Source of the DNA: Mycobacterium sp.
GTDB taxonomy: Bacteria > Actinomycetota > Actinomycetes > Mycobacteriales > Mycobacteriaceae
DNA length: 53,290 nucleotides
Direction of reading: 5' to 3'
NCBI GenBank assembly: GCA_025965975.1
Contig: JAOPVX010000049.1
Location: 1 to 53,290 of the forward strand
Under the pieces are notes generated by a model. The model did not search any database. It was not told the origin of the DNA and saw only the letters and a list, made by a program, of their open reading frames with translations. The first letter of the stretch is position 1. The number at the start of each line of letters is the position of its first letter. Below, one piece after another: positions 44,475-52,313 of this stretch. The position numbers and the translations under genes are program-made.

Positions 44475-45227
44475 ATGATTCCAAGTGAAGTCGTGGAGAT
44501 TAACGAGATGGCGATGGCTGCATTACCCGACAACACCCCGGAAGCCCGGGTCCTTGTCGTCGATGACGAGACCAATATCGTCGAGCTCCTCTCGGTGAGC
44601 CTGAAGTTCCAGGGATTCGAAGTCCATACCGCGTCCAACGGGCCCGCCGCTCTGGACAAGGCCCGTGAAGTGCGCCCTGACGCCGTCATCCTCGACGTGA
44701 TGATGCCAGGCATGGACGGCTTCGGGCTGCTGCGCCGGTTGCGCGCCGACGGCATCGATTCGCCCGCGCTGTTCCTCACCGCCCGCGACAGCCTGCAGGA
44801 CAAGATCGCCGGCCTAACGCTTGGCGGAGACGACTACGTCACCAAGCCGTTTTCACTGGAAGAGGTGGTGGCCCGGCTTCGGGTGATCCTGCGACGGTCC
44901 GGCCGTGGCATGGAGGAACCCCGCAACGCGCGGCTCACCTTTGCCGACATCGAACTCGACGAGGACACCCACGAAGTGTGGAAGGCAGGCGAGCCGGTTT
45001 CGCTGTCGCCGACGGAGTTCACGCTGCTGCGGTACTTCATCATCAACGCGGGCACCGTGCTGTCAAAGCCCAAGATCCTCGACCATGTGTGGCGTTACGA
45101 CTTCGGCGGCGACGTCAACGTCGTCGAGTCCTACGTGTCGTACCTGCGACGCAAGGTCGACACCGGTGAGAAGCGTCTGCTCCACACGTTGCGGGGCGTC
45201 GGGTACGTCCTGCGTGAGCCGCGCTGA
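44475..45227 (+). CDS. phoP: Response regulator PhoP
   Basis: A 250-aa OmpR/PhoB-type regulator nearly identical in recalled sequence to M. tuberculosis PhoP (Rv0757). The receiver domain starts RVLVVDDETNIVELLSVSLKFQGFEV, with phospho-acceptor Asp74 in VILDVMMPGMDGF and Lys124 in YVTKPFSLEEV. The C-terminal winged helix ends KILDHVWRYDFGGDVNVVESYVSYLRRKVDTGEKRLLHT. PhoP with PhoR controls lipid, acid-pH and secretion genes. ATG 44475 is used; ATG 44508 is also possible because the first 20 residues are variable. A PhoP box lies upstream. Confidence 0.96.
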   Translation: MIPSEVVEINEMAMAALPDNTPEARVLVVDDETNIVELLSVSLKFQGFEVHTASNGPAALDKAREVRPDAVILDVMMPGMDGFGLLRRLRADGIDSPALFLTARDSLQDKIAGLTLGGDDYVTKPFSLEEVVARLRVILRRSGRGMEEPRNARLTFADIELDEDTHEVWKAGEPVSLSPTEFTLLRYFIINAGTVLSKPKILDHVWRYDFGGDVNVVESYVSYLRRKVDTGEKRLLHTLRGVGYVLREPR

Positions 45228-45260
45228 TCTATTCGCGACAAGCTGATCTATTCGCGACAA
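45223..45260. repeat. Perfect 19-bp tandem duplication across the phoP stop
   Basis: GCTGATCTATTCGCGACAA occurs at 45223-45241 and again at 45242-45260. The first copy contains the phoP stop codon TGA (45225-45227). The second copy fills most of the phoP-phoR spacer, so the spacer is 19 bases longer than it would otherwise be. Confidence 0.95.
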
Positions 45261-45267
45261 TAGGGGT

Positions 45268-46704
45268 ATGGCGGCGCTGCGCGGGCGAGGCATACCCCTA
45301 AGGGTCGGGCTGGTCGCTGCCACCCTTGTGCTGGTGGCCTGCGGCCTGCTGGCGTCCGGTATTGCCGTCACCACGATCCTGCGCCACGACCTCACCAACC
45401 GCGTCGACGAGACGCTGCTCGACGCCTCCCGCGGTTGGGCGCAGGCTCCGCGCAGGATGCCGTCGCCGCCGATCGAAGGACCCAATCCCGCCCGGCCGCC
45501 GTCGGACTTCTACGTGCGCGGCATCGACCCCGACGGGCGCATCTGGATGGCGGTCAACGACCGCGCGGCCGAGCCCGCGCTGCCCGCCGACAACGACGTG
45601 GGACCCGTGCCGGTCACCGTCGGCTCGATCGACCACTCGAACGTTCAGTGGCGGGCGATGAGTGTGCGCGGGGTGCGCGGGGAGCTGACCACCGTCGCGA
45701 TCGACCTGTCCGACGTTCAGTCGACGGTGCGCGCACTGACCTACGCGCAGCTTGGTATCGGATGCGCGGTGCTATTGGTGCTCGGCGTCGCCGGGTACTG
45801 GGTGGTCCATCGCAGCCTGCGACCATTGGTCGAGGTGGAGCAGACCGCAGCGGCGATCGCCTCCGGACAGCTCGACCGTCGCGTCCCCGAACGTGACGCG
45901 CGCACCGAAGTCGGCCGATTGTCGTTGGCGCTCAACGGAATGCTCGCGCAGATCCAGCGGGCGGTGGCGTCGTCGGACTCGTCGGCCGAGGCGTCCCGCA
46001 GCTCCGAGGACCGGATGCGCCGGTTCATCACCGACGCCAGCCATGAGCTGCGCACGCCACTGACCACGATCCGCGGCTTCGCCGAGTTGTACCGGCAGGG
46101 CGCCGCCAGCGACGTCGAAATGCTGATGAGCCGCATCGAGAGCGAGTCCCGCCGCATGGGTCTGCTCGTCGAAGACCTGCTGCTGCTGGCCAGGCTCGAC
46201 CAGCAGCGGCCGCTGGAACGGCACCACGTCGACCTACTGGCCATCGCCAGCGACGCCGTGCACGACGCGCAGTCGATCGCGCCGCCCGAACGCAAGATCA
46301 CCATGGAGGTGTTCGACGGGCCGGGCACCCCGGAGGTGGTCGGCGACGAGGCCCGGCTGCGCCAGGTGCTTGGCAACCTGGTCGCCAACGCGCTGCAGCA
46401 CACCCCCGACAGCGCGGGCATCAAGGTGCGGGTCGGCACCGACAAGGACAACGCGGTGCTCGAGGTGTGCGACGAGGGACCCGGCATGAGCAAGGAGGAC
46501 GCGCACCGGGTTTTCGAGCGGTTCTACCGCGCCGACTCCTCACGCGCGCGGGCCAGCGGCGGCACAGGGCTGGGCCTGTCGATCGTCGACTCGCTGGTCT
46601 ACGCGCACGGCGGCACGGTAAGCGTCACCACCACGCCGGGAGAGGGCTGCCGCTTCAAGGTCAATCTGCCACGCATCGCGGACGTGGTGGCTCACGCGAG
46701 CTGA
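45268..46704 (+). CDS. phoR: Sensor histidine kinase PhoR
   Basis: A 478-aa membrane sensor kinase. First membrane helix is about residues 11-36 and the extracytoplasmic sensor domain about 37-158 (contains [13 protein letters not shown]). The second helix is about 159-181, then HAMP ([29 protein letters not shown]). The HisKA domain has phospho-acceptor His259 in [12 protein letters not shown]. The HATPase domain has [18 protein letters not shown] and [13 protein letters not shown] at 45268. The 3' end overlaps the convergent HIT gene by 13 bases. Confidence 0.96.
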   Translation: MAALRGRGIPLRVGLVAATLVLVACGLLASGIAVTTILRHDLTNRVDETLLDASRGWAQAPRRMPSPPIEGPNPARPPSDFYVRGIDPDGRIWMAVNDRAAEPALPADNDVGPVPVTVGSIDHSNVQWRAMSVRGVRGELTTVAIDLSDVQSTVRALTYAQLGIGCAVLLVLGVAGYWVVHRSLRPLVEVEQTAAAIASGQLDRRVPERDARTEVGRLSLALNGMLAQIQRAVASSDSSAEASRSSEDRMRRFITDASHELRTPLTTIRGFAELYRQGAASDVEMLMSRIESESRRMGLLVEDLLLLARLDQQRPLERHHVDLLAIASDAVHDAQSIAPPERKITMEVFDGPGTPEVVGDEARLRQVLGNLVANALQHTPDSAGIKVRVGTDKDNAVLEVCDEGPGMSKEDAHRVFERFYRADSSRARASGGTGLGLSIVDSLVYAHGGTVSVTTTPGEGCRFKVNLPRIADVVAHAS

Positions 46705-47096
46705 GCTAGCGCCGCTTTGATCTTGGCCTGCGCCTCGTCGAGGGATTCCGCCGACGGGTTTTGGTCGACGTTGGCGAACCCGAAGTCGGTCAGGTTGTAG
46801 GCGGGGAACACGTGCACGTGCAGGTGCGGCACCTCGAGCCCGGCAATGATCACCCCGGCACGCTCGGCGCCGAACGCCATGCACACCGCCTTGCCGATCA
46901 GTTGCGAAACCTCCATGACACGGCCGAACACGGCCGGCTCGACGTCCTGCCACTTGTCGATCTCGGCGCGCGGCACCACTAGTGTGTGGCCCTGTGTCAT
47001 CGGAGCGATGGTCAAGAACGCCACGATGTCGTTGTCCTCATACACGAAGCGGCCTTGCAGCTCCCCGTTTATGATCTTGGTGAACACGGTCGCCAT
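46692..47096 (-). CDS. HIT-family nucleotide hydrolase/transferase (Rv0759c-like)
   Basis: A 134-aa histidine-triad protein: [43 protein letters not shown], the usual HIT N-terminal half, then [10 protein letters not shown], the catalytic HxHxHxx motif. Members hydrolyse nucleotide phosphoramidates or similar. I place the start at ATG 47096, where similarity begins; the frame extends to an ATG at 47171 that would overlap the divergent glycosyltransferase start. The gene follows phoR in M. tuberculosis also. Confidence 0.9.
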   Translation of the reverse strand: MATVFTKIINGELQGRFVYEDNDIVAFLTIAPMTQGHTLVVPRAEIDKWQDVEPAVFGRVMEVSQLIGKAVCMAFGAERAGVIIAGLEVPHLHVHVFPAYNLTDFGFANVDQNPSAESLDEAQAKIKAALAQLA

Positions 47097-47169
47097 GGGA
47101 ATGAGCATTCCAGCAAGCTCCCAGCCGCGCCGCAGTGGGGTGGCAGCTTGCTCGGAGACGGTGTAGACC

Positions 47170-48387
47170 ATGACTGACCTGGCGGGTCCCGCAACGGCCG
47201 AGGTGGCCGCTTGTCGAGGCGCTACCCGTAGCTACGTTCTCGACATCGTGATCCCGGTGTGCAACGAAGAACGCGACCTTGCGGGAAGTGTCCGCCGGCT
47301 GCACCAATTCCTTGCCACCGAGGTGCCCTACCCGTCGCGAATCACGGTGGCCGACAACGCCAGCACCGACAGCACATTGGCGGTGGCGCAGGAGCTGGCC
47401 GACGAGCTGCAGGACGTCGACGTCATCCACCTCGAGGCCAAGGGCCGCGGCGGCGCGCTGTACACCGCGTGGATGGCGTCGGAGGCCGACGTCGTCGCTT
47501 ACATGGATGTCGATTTGTCCACCGACCTGTCGGCGTTGATGCCGCTTGTGGCGCCGTTGATTTCGGGCCACTCCGACGTCGCGATCGGTTCCCGGTTGGC
47601 GGCGTCGTCGCGGGTGGTGCGCGGACCGAAACGCGAATTCGTCTCTCGCAGTTACAACTTGATTCTGCGCGGCGTGCTCGGTGCGCGCTTCTCCGATGCG
47701 CAGTGCGGCTTCAAGGCCGTGCGAGCCGACGTGGCGCGCCAGCTGCTGCCGCTGGTCGCCGACACCGGCTGGTTCTTCGACACCGAGCTGTTGGTGATCG
47801 CCGAACGCGCGGGGCTGCGCATCCACGAGGTGCCGGTCGACTGGGTCGACGACCCGGACTCGCGCGTCGATGTCGTCGGCACGGCGATCAACGACCTCAA
47901 GGGCTGCTGGCGGGTGGGCCGTGCGCTGGCGAGTGGCGCGCTGCCGGTCCGTGAGCTGCAGCGCAGCCTCGGCCGCGAGCCGCTGGTGCCGGGTGTGCCG
48001 CACGGCATGGTCGGCCAGATGGTCCGGTTCGGCATCGTCGGCATCGCAAGCACCGTTGCTTTTGCCTTGTTGTACCTGCTGCTGCACCCGGCGATGGGCG
48101 CTCAGGCCGCGAACCTGACCGCATTGTTGCTCACTGCGATCGCCAACACAGCGGCCAACCGTGCCTTTACGTTCGGTATCCGGGGGCGCACCGGCGTTGC
48201 GCGCCACCAGTTGAACGGCCTACTGATCTTCGCGTTCGGTCTGGCGATCACCAGCGGGTCGCTGTTCGTGCTGCACCGCTTCGACCCGACGGTCGGCAAG
48301 GTGGTGGAGTTGTCGGTCCTTGTGGTGGCGAATCTCGTGGCGACGCTGGTCCGATTCGTCGCGCTGCGGCGAGTTTTCAGTGCCTGA
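47170..48387 (+). CDS. GT2 glycosyltransferase fused to a GtrA-like membrane domain
   Basis: A 405-aa fusion. The N-terminal GT-A domain (residues 22-250) has [38 protein letters not shown] and YMDVDLSTD (metal-binding DxD-like), then AIGSRL and [15 protein letters not shown]. The C-terminal GtrA domain (about 275-400) has four membrane helices including [20 protein letters not shown] and [16 protein letters not shown]. Such proteins transfer sugar to polyprenyl phosphate and move it across the membrane, for cell-wall or glycolipid modification. ATG at 47170. The acceptor is unknown. Confidence 0.92.
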   Translation: MTDLAGPATAEVAACRGATRSYVLDIVIPVCNEERDLAGSVRRLHQFLATEVPYPSRITVADNASTDSTLAVAQELADELQDVDVIHLEAKGRGGALYTAWMASEADVVAYMDVDLSTDLSALMPLVAPLISGHSDVAIGSRLAASSRVVRGPKREFVSRSYNLILRGVLGARFSDAQCGFKAVRADVARQLLPLVADTGWFFDTELLVIAERAGLRIHEVPVDWVDDPDSRVDVVGTAINDLKGCWRVGRALASGALPVRELQRSLGREPLVPGVPHGMVGQMVRFGIVGIASTVAFALLYLLLHPAMGAQAANLTALLLTAIANTAANRAFTFGIRGRTGVARHQLNGLLIFAFGLAITSGSLFVLHRFDPTVGKVVELSVLVVANLVATLVRFVALRRVFSA

Positions 48388-48398
48388 CGATCGGCGCC

Positions 48399-48644
48399 TC
48401 ATCCTGGCCACCGCCTGACCAGTGGGCCTCGGCCTTCTGCCTGTGACATGGCGGCGTCGATCAGATAGGCCCTGGCCACCTGTTCTGCATCGCCCGGCGG
48501 TATTGCTTCACAGACGAATATCGGTATTGCGCCTGACGCACGCCCGAGCAGCTCGCGGCAGCCAGGACCGAATTCCGTGCGCACGGAGGTGAAGCCGTCT
48601 ACCTCACCGGTCAACGGGATGACGCGCTGCGCGTATCGAATCAC
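48399..48644 (-). CDS. Small hypothetical protein
   Basis: An 81-aa frame from GTG 48644 (MIRYAQRVIPLTGEVDGFTSV ... AEQVARAYLIDAAMSQAEGRGPLVRRWPG). No family is recognised. It overlaps the upstream small gene by four bases, the kind of junction seen between co-translated genes. It lacks a signal peptide or membrane segment. It could also be chance; codon use looks coding but the length is short. Confidence 0.5.
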   Translation of the reverse strand: MIRYAQRVIPLTGEVDGFTSVRTEFGPGCRELLGRASGAIPIFVCEAIPPGDAEQVARAYLIDAAMSQAEGRGPLVRRWPG

Positions 48645-48925
48645 ACGGCATGTGTGTTCACCCCGTAGCCCGTCGGCGTTGCCTCGTCGGACTCCACGGT
48701 CAGCGCCACGAACGGCGGCGCCGACCGGTACCGACGCACGATCTCGCGGCTCGTACCCCCGGCGACGGGGCGGTCTGTGGCTCCGATCCAGCCTTCGACG
48801 GCCAGTTCGTACCAGCCAACGCGGCAGCGGTGCATCAGATAGACGAATGCCTCGGCGGCTGCTCGCTCAGCTAACGATCTGGAGCGCTTGTCCCGGATCG
48901 TCACGCCAACCCCATCAATCAGCAC
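48641..48925 (-). CDS. Small hypothetical protein
   Basis: A 94-aa frame from GTG 48925 (MLIDGVGVTIRDKRSRSLAERAAAEAFVYLMHRCRVGWYELAVEGW ... YGVNTHAV). It is basic in the first half, without signal or membrane segment. No family is recognised. The four-base overlap with the next frame on the same strand is the best evidence for both. Confidence 0.5.
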   Translation of the reverse strand: MLIDGVGVTIRDKRSRSLAERAAAEAFVYLMHRCRVGWYELAVEGWIGATDRPVAGGTSREIVRRYRSAPPFVALTVESDEATPTGYGVNTHAV

Positions 48926-48981
48926 GCGGCCGAGGTGCCCTCCTGATTACCCGAGCCGGCCGCGTCGCCTGTGGAGCTAAT

Positions 48982-49839
48982 TCATCGCACAATCATCGCG
49001 TGGATCTCGTCGACCGACCACGGCGGCGAGTCGTTGTGGTCGCGACAGCCGAGGACTGACGGCGGTGGGCGGTCGAAGCGACCCACGAAACCGCCTGCGG
49101 CGATAAAGATCTGGCCCGTCACGTGTTTGGCCAGGTCGCTCACGAGGTAGGCGTACGTCGGCGCGACATACTCGGGCGGGGGAGCGTCGAGTGCTGCCTT
49201 CATGCTCACCTCGTCCAAAAGGCCTCGGCGATTCAACTCGACGATGTGGGCCTCGTACTCCGGGCCGGTCGACATCCTGGTCTTCGCGCCAGGGCACACC
49301 ACGTTCGCGCGCACACCGTGCTCCTTGAGTTCGGCGGCGATCGCCAGCGTCAACCCGTTGACCCCGCCCTTGCCCGCCGGATAGCCGGTCCCGCCGTAGT
49401 CCCCGAGAAATGCGAACGAGCTGGTGTTGACGATCGCACCGCCGCCGCGCTGGACCATCTTCGGCGCTGCGGCTCGGCACGTCTCAAACACCGTGCCGAG
49501 GTGTGCGTCGAGCAGGCCGTGGAACTGTGCGCTGGTGACATTGAAGATCGACTCGCTGGCCAGCCCCGCAGTGCCCGCACAGTTCACCAGGATGTCGATC
49601 TGACCGAATTCCCGCACGCAGGTGTCGATCAGCGCCTCGGCGACCGCCGGCTGCGCGGCGGAACCCGGGTGCGCTACCGCACCGGTAATGCGTTGGGCCG
49701 CTTCGCTGGCCGCGTCGGCGTCGCGTCCGTTGACGACCACGCCGGCCCCCTGCGCGGCCAGCAGCTCGGCCACCGCCAGACCGACGCCGCGAGTGCCGCC
49801 GACGACAACGGCGCCGCGACCGGCCAGCGGTTCGCTAAT
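48982..49839 (-). CDS. Short-chain dehydrogenase with apparent ATT start
   Basis: A 285-aa SDR with cofactor motif VVGGTRGVGLAVAELLAAQGAGVVV, NCAGTAG, catalytic Ser in NTSSFAF, Tyr-Lys in YPAGK, and CPGAKTRMST. The Rossmann motif lies within the first 25 residues, so the start must be near 49839. There ATT opens ISEPLAGRG where homologues typically read MSEPLAGR, and no ATG, GTG or TTG lies between it and the motif. It overlaps the stop of the upstream SnoaL gene by five bases, so coupled re-initiation is plausible. Confidence 0.82.
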   Translation of the reverse strand: MSEPLAGRGAVVVGGTRGVGLAVAELLAAQGAGVVVNGRDADAASEAAQRITGAVAHPGSAAQPAVAEALIDTCVREFGQIDILVNCAGTAGLASESIFNVTSAQFHGLLDAHLGTVFETCRAAAPKMVQRGGGAIVNTSSFAFLGDYGGTGYPAGKGGVNGLTLAIAAELKEHGVRANVVCPGAKTRMSTGPEYEAHIVELNRRGLLDEVSMKAALDAPPPEYVAPTYAYLVSDLAKHVTGQIFIAAGGFVGRFDRPPPSVLGCRDHNDSPPWSVDEIHAMIVR

Positions 49840-50269
49840 CGCCCTTGCCCGCCTGACCGAACTGCATGACGTCCATGTTCCAGTAGCCGCGCAGGTTGGT
49901 GAGCAGGCCGTCGTCGTTGACGCGGTAGGTGAAGATGCCACGCACCGTGCTGGTGACGCCGTTGTCGAACCTGCTGCGCAGCACAAGGATGTGGGCTATC
50001 TCGTCAGGCGAGCTGGACGGGAAGGTCTCCTCGCAGGTGATCTGCAGGTTGTTCGCCGCGATGTTGGAGTCGTAGAACGCGGCGGCCGCCTCCTTGCCGC
50101 GCATGCCGTTGCCGTCCGGGTTGGTGAAGGACTGGCCGACCGGGTCCTCGATGACCACGTCGTCGGCCATCAGCCCCAACCAGCCCTCCTTGTCGTGGGC
50201 CTGCACGCAGCGCCACGAATTCTGCGACGCGGCCAGTGCCGGTGTCAGTTCTACGGTCTCCTGGGACAT
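49835..50269 (-). CDS. SnoaL/ketosteroid-isomerase-like protein (Rv0760c-like)
   Basis: A 144-aa cone-fold protein, closely matching Rv0760c in recalled sequence: SWRCVQAHDKEGWLGLMADDVVIEDPVG, then NPDGNGMRGKEA, CEETFPSSSPDEIAHILVL and FTYRVNDDGLLTNLRGYWNMD. Rv0760c has a ketosteroid isomerase fold and binds steroid-like ligands, but its true substrate is not settled. ATG at 50269 has GAAGGAG upstream. Same strand as fadH-like and adhB genes, giving an Rv0760c-Rv0761c-like order with a FadH insertion. Confidence 0.92.
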   Translation of the reverse strand: MSQETVELTPALAASQNSWRCVQAHDKEGWLGLMADDVVIEDPVGQSFTNPDGNGMRGKEAAAAFYDSNIAANNLQITCEETFPSSSPDEIAHILVLRSRFDNGVTSTVRGIFTYRVNDDGLLTNLRGYWNMDVMQFGQAGKGD

Positions 50270-50310
50270 TTCACTCCTTCTAGTTAGATGGTTACCGTTG
50301 GATGTTTTAG

Positions 50311-52311
50311 TCAGATGGTGCAGGCGGCGCGGGCGCCGTCCTCGGTGGCCTTGCGGATCAGCCCGAGCCCGGTGCAGTCACCTGCGGCGTGCACCGCGAT
50401 ATTGGGCAGGGCGGCGACGAGCTTTTCGTGTAGTTCGGTGTTCGGTTGCAATGTGCCTGCGATCACGACGCTGTCCGCGGCAAGCCGGCGGCTGCTGCCG
50501 CCATCCGGGGTGAAGACGACGCCGTCAGGCACCATCTCGTCGACCGGGGCGCGCACATGCACCGCAACGCCCAACCGGTCGAGCCGGTCCATGTGCTCGG
50601 TCTTGCGTTTGTTGCCGAGCTCCGGCGCGATCGTCTCGCCTGCCTCGAGCACCGACACCAGCCGGCCACGCGCGGCGAGGAACTCGGCGAGCTCGAGCGC
50701 CACCAGGTCGGCGCCGACGATGACCACCCGATGGCCAAGCGGCATCCACGCCTTGGACGCCACGCGAACCGCTTTGGGGCGGACCAGTCGCTGTCGCCAG
50801 CCGCCAAACCGTTCACGCAACGCTTGTCCTGTCTGCACGTGCGGCAGGTCCGAACCGGCGATGGTGGGCAGCACCACCTGGCCGCCGTTGGCCACCACCA
50901 CCGCGTCGGGCCGCAAACCAACCACGTCGTCGGCCGAAACCTCGTGTCCCAGTTCAAGTTTCACGGCACCGCGGGCCAGTTCGTCGCGCAACCAGCGCAG
51001 GAACGGTTCGTTCTCGGGATGCAGGATCGACGCAAACAGCAGCGCGCCGCCGGTCTGGTTGTTGCGTTCCAACAATGTGACGTGATGTCCCCGTTCGGCG
51101 GCCACCCGTGCGGCCTCCATGCCTGCCGGTCCGCTGCCGATCACTACTACCTTTTTGGGGCGGGACGCGCGGGGCGCGGCCAGCTCGCGCTCCTTGCCGG
51201 TGCGGGGGTTGACCGCGCAGTCGACCGAGAAGCGTTGTTCCATGGCGTCGATGCAGTTCTCGCACGAGATGCACTTGCGGACGCGGTCGGCGCGGCCGGA
51301 GGCGAGTTTGTTGGGCAGCTCGGCGTCGGCGAGCATCGGGCGGCCCATCGCGATGAAGTCGGCGAGGCCCTCAGCGAGGATCTGCTCGGCGCGCTGCGGA
51401 TCGTGGATGCGGCCGACGGCGATGACCGGCACATCGACCACCTGCTTGACGGAGGCGGCTGCGCCAACGTTGAGTGCGTCGCCGTCGTCGGCGGAGTTGA
51501 CCATGCCGGTGACCAGCCGGTCGATCACGCCACCGCTGATATGGAACGCGTCGACTCCTGCAGCCACCAGTTGCGGTGCAACTTGGGCGGTTTCGAACAT
51601 CGGCCGACCGCCGGCGACCCGTTCGTAGCCGGAGATGCGCAGTGTGATGGGCAGCGCGTCGCCGATCTCCGACCGAATGGCCGCAAGCGTCTCGAGCACC
51701 GCGCGCACGCGGCCCTTCACCGAGTTGCCGCGGTATTCGTCGGTGCGGCGGTTGCGCTGCGGCGCCAAAAACGAGCCGAGGAACATATAGCCGTGCGCGG
51801 CGTGCAGTTCGATGCCGTCGTATCCGGCTTCGGCTGCGCGCCGCACCGCCGCCTTGAACAGGTCGAACACCTCGATGAGTTGCTCGTGGGTGACCTCGGT
51901 TGACGGCCTGCCGGTCAGGTACGACGGAATGACCGACGGCCCAATCGAAGTCACGCCGTGCATCTCCGGTCCCAGCCCGTCGGGCCCCGCGTGCACGATC
52001 TGTGGCTGGATCTTGGCACCGTGCTCGTGCACCACATCGACCAGCGCACGGTGGGCGTCGATGGCCGCGTCGGAGCCAAGGTGCAGTCCACCCGGCGTCT
52101 CTGGGTGGTGGTGGTCGATCCCGGTGGCGCCCACCGTGATCAGCCCGACGCCGCCCTTGGCGCGGGCGGCGAAGTAGTCGCGGGTGCGCTCCGACGGCAG
52201 CCCGTCCGGCGTGCCGTACATGGTCTCCATCGGAGACATCACCAGCCGGTTGCGCAGCGCCATCGAGCCGATCTGGCCCGGCTGCATCAGATGTGGGAAC
52301 CCGCGGGCCAC
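50311..52311 (-). CDS. FadH-like NADH:flavin oxidoreductase (2,4-dienoyl-CoA reductase family)
   Basis: A 666-aa enzyme: N-terminal Old-Yellow-Enzyme barrel (residues 1-340) with ELHAAHGYMFLGSFLAPQRNRRTDEYRGN and HISGG, an iron-sulphur site CISCENC ... DCAVNP, then FAD- and NAD-binding Rossmann domains. The FAD motif VVVIGSGPAGMEAARVAAERG is intact. The second motif reads VVIVGADLVALELAEFL, where GGGxxGxE is usual, so pyridine-nucleotide binding may differ. GTG at 52311 (VARGFPHLMQPGQIGS) lies two bases after the adhB stop. Probably reduces an unsaturated acyl-CoA or enone. Confidence 0.9.
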   Translation of the reverse strand: MARGFPHLMQPGQIGSMALRNRLVMSPMETMYGTPDGLPSERTRDYFAARAKGGVGLITVGATGIDHHHPETPGGLHLGSDAAIDAHRALVDVVHEHGAKIQPQIVHAGPDGLGPEMHGVTSIGPSVIPSYLTGRPSTEVTHEQLIEVFDLFKAAVRRAAEAGYDGIELHAAHGYMFLGSFLAPQRNRRTDEYRGNSVKGRVRAVLETLAAIRSEIGDALPITLRISGYERVAGGRPMFETAQVAPQLVAAGVDAFHISGGVIDRLVTGMVNSADDGDALNVGAAASVKQVVDVPVIAVGRIHDPQRAEQILAEGLADFIAMGRPMLADAELPNKLASGRADRVRKCISCENCIDAMEQRFSVDCAVNPRTGKERELAAPRASRPKKVVVIGSGPAGMEAARVAAERGHHVTLLERNNQTGGALLFASILHPENEPFLRWLRDELARGAVKLELGHEVSADDVVGLRPDAVVVANGGQVVLPTIAGSDLPHVQTGQALRERFGGWRQRLVRPKAVRVASKAWMPLGHRVVIVGADLVALELAEFLAARGRLVSVLEAGETIAPELGNKRKTEHMDRLDRLGVAVHVRAPVDEMVPDGVVFTPDGGSSRRLAADSVVIAGTLQPNTELHEKLVAALPNIAVHAAGDCTGLGLIRKATEDGARAACTI

Positions 52312-52313
52312 CG

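Noticed and set aside
47169-47172. Overlapping divergent ATG codons (CATG) of the HIT and glycosyltransferase genes
   Set aside because: The HIT protein similarity begins at 47096, so the longer start that creates the overlap is probably not used.
50446-51903. 485-residue plus-strand frame opposite the FadH-like gene
   Set aside because: No recognisable domain; an artefact of high GC content at third codon positions on the real strand.
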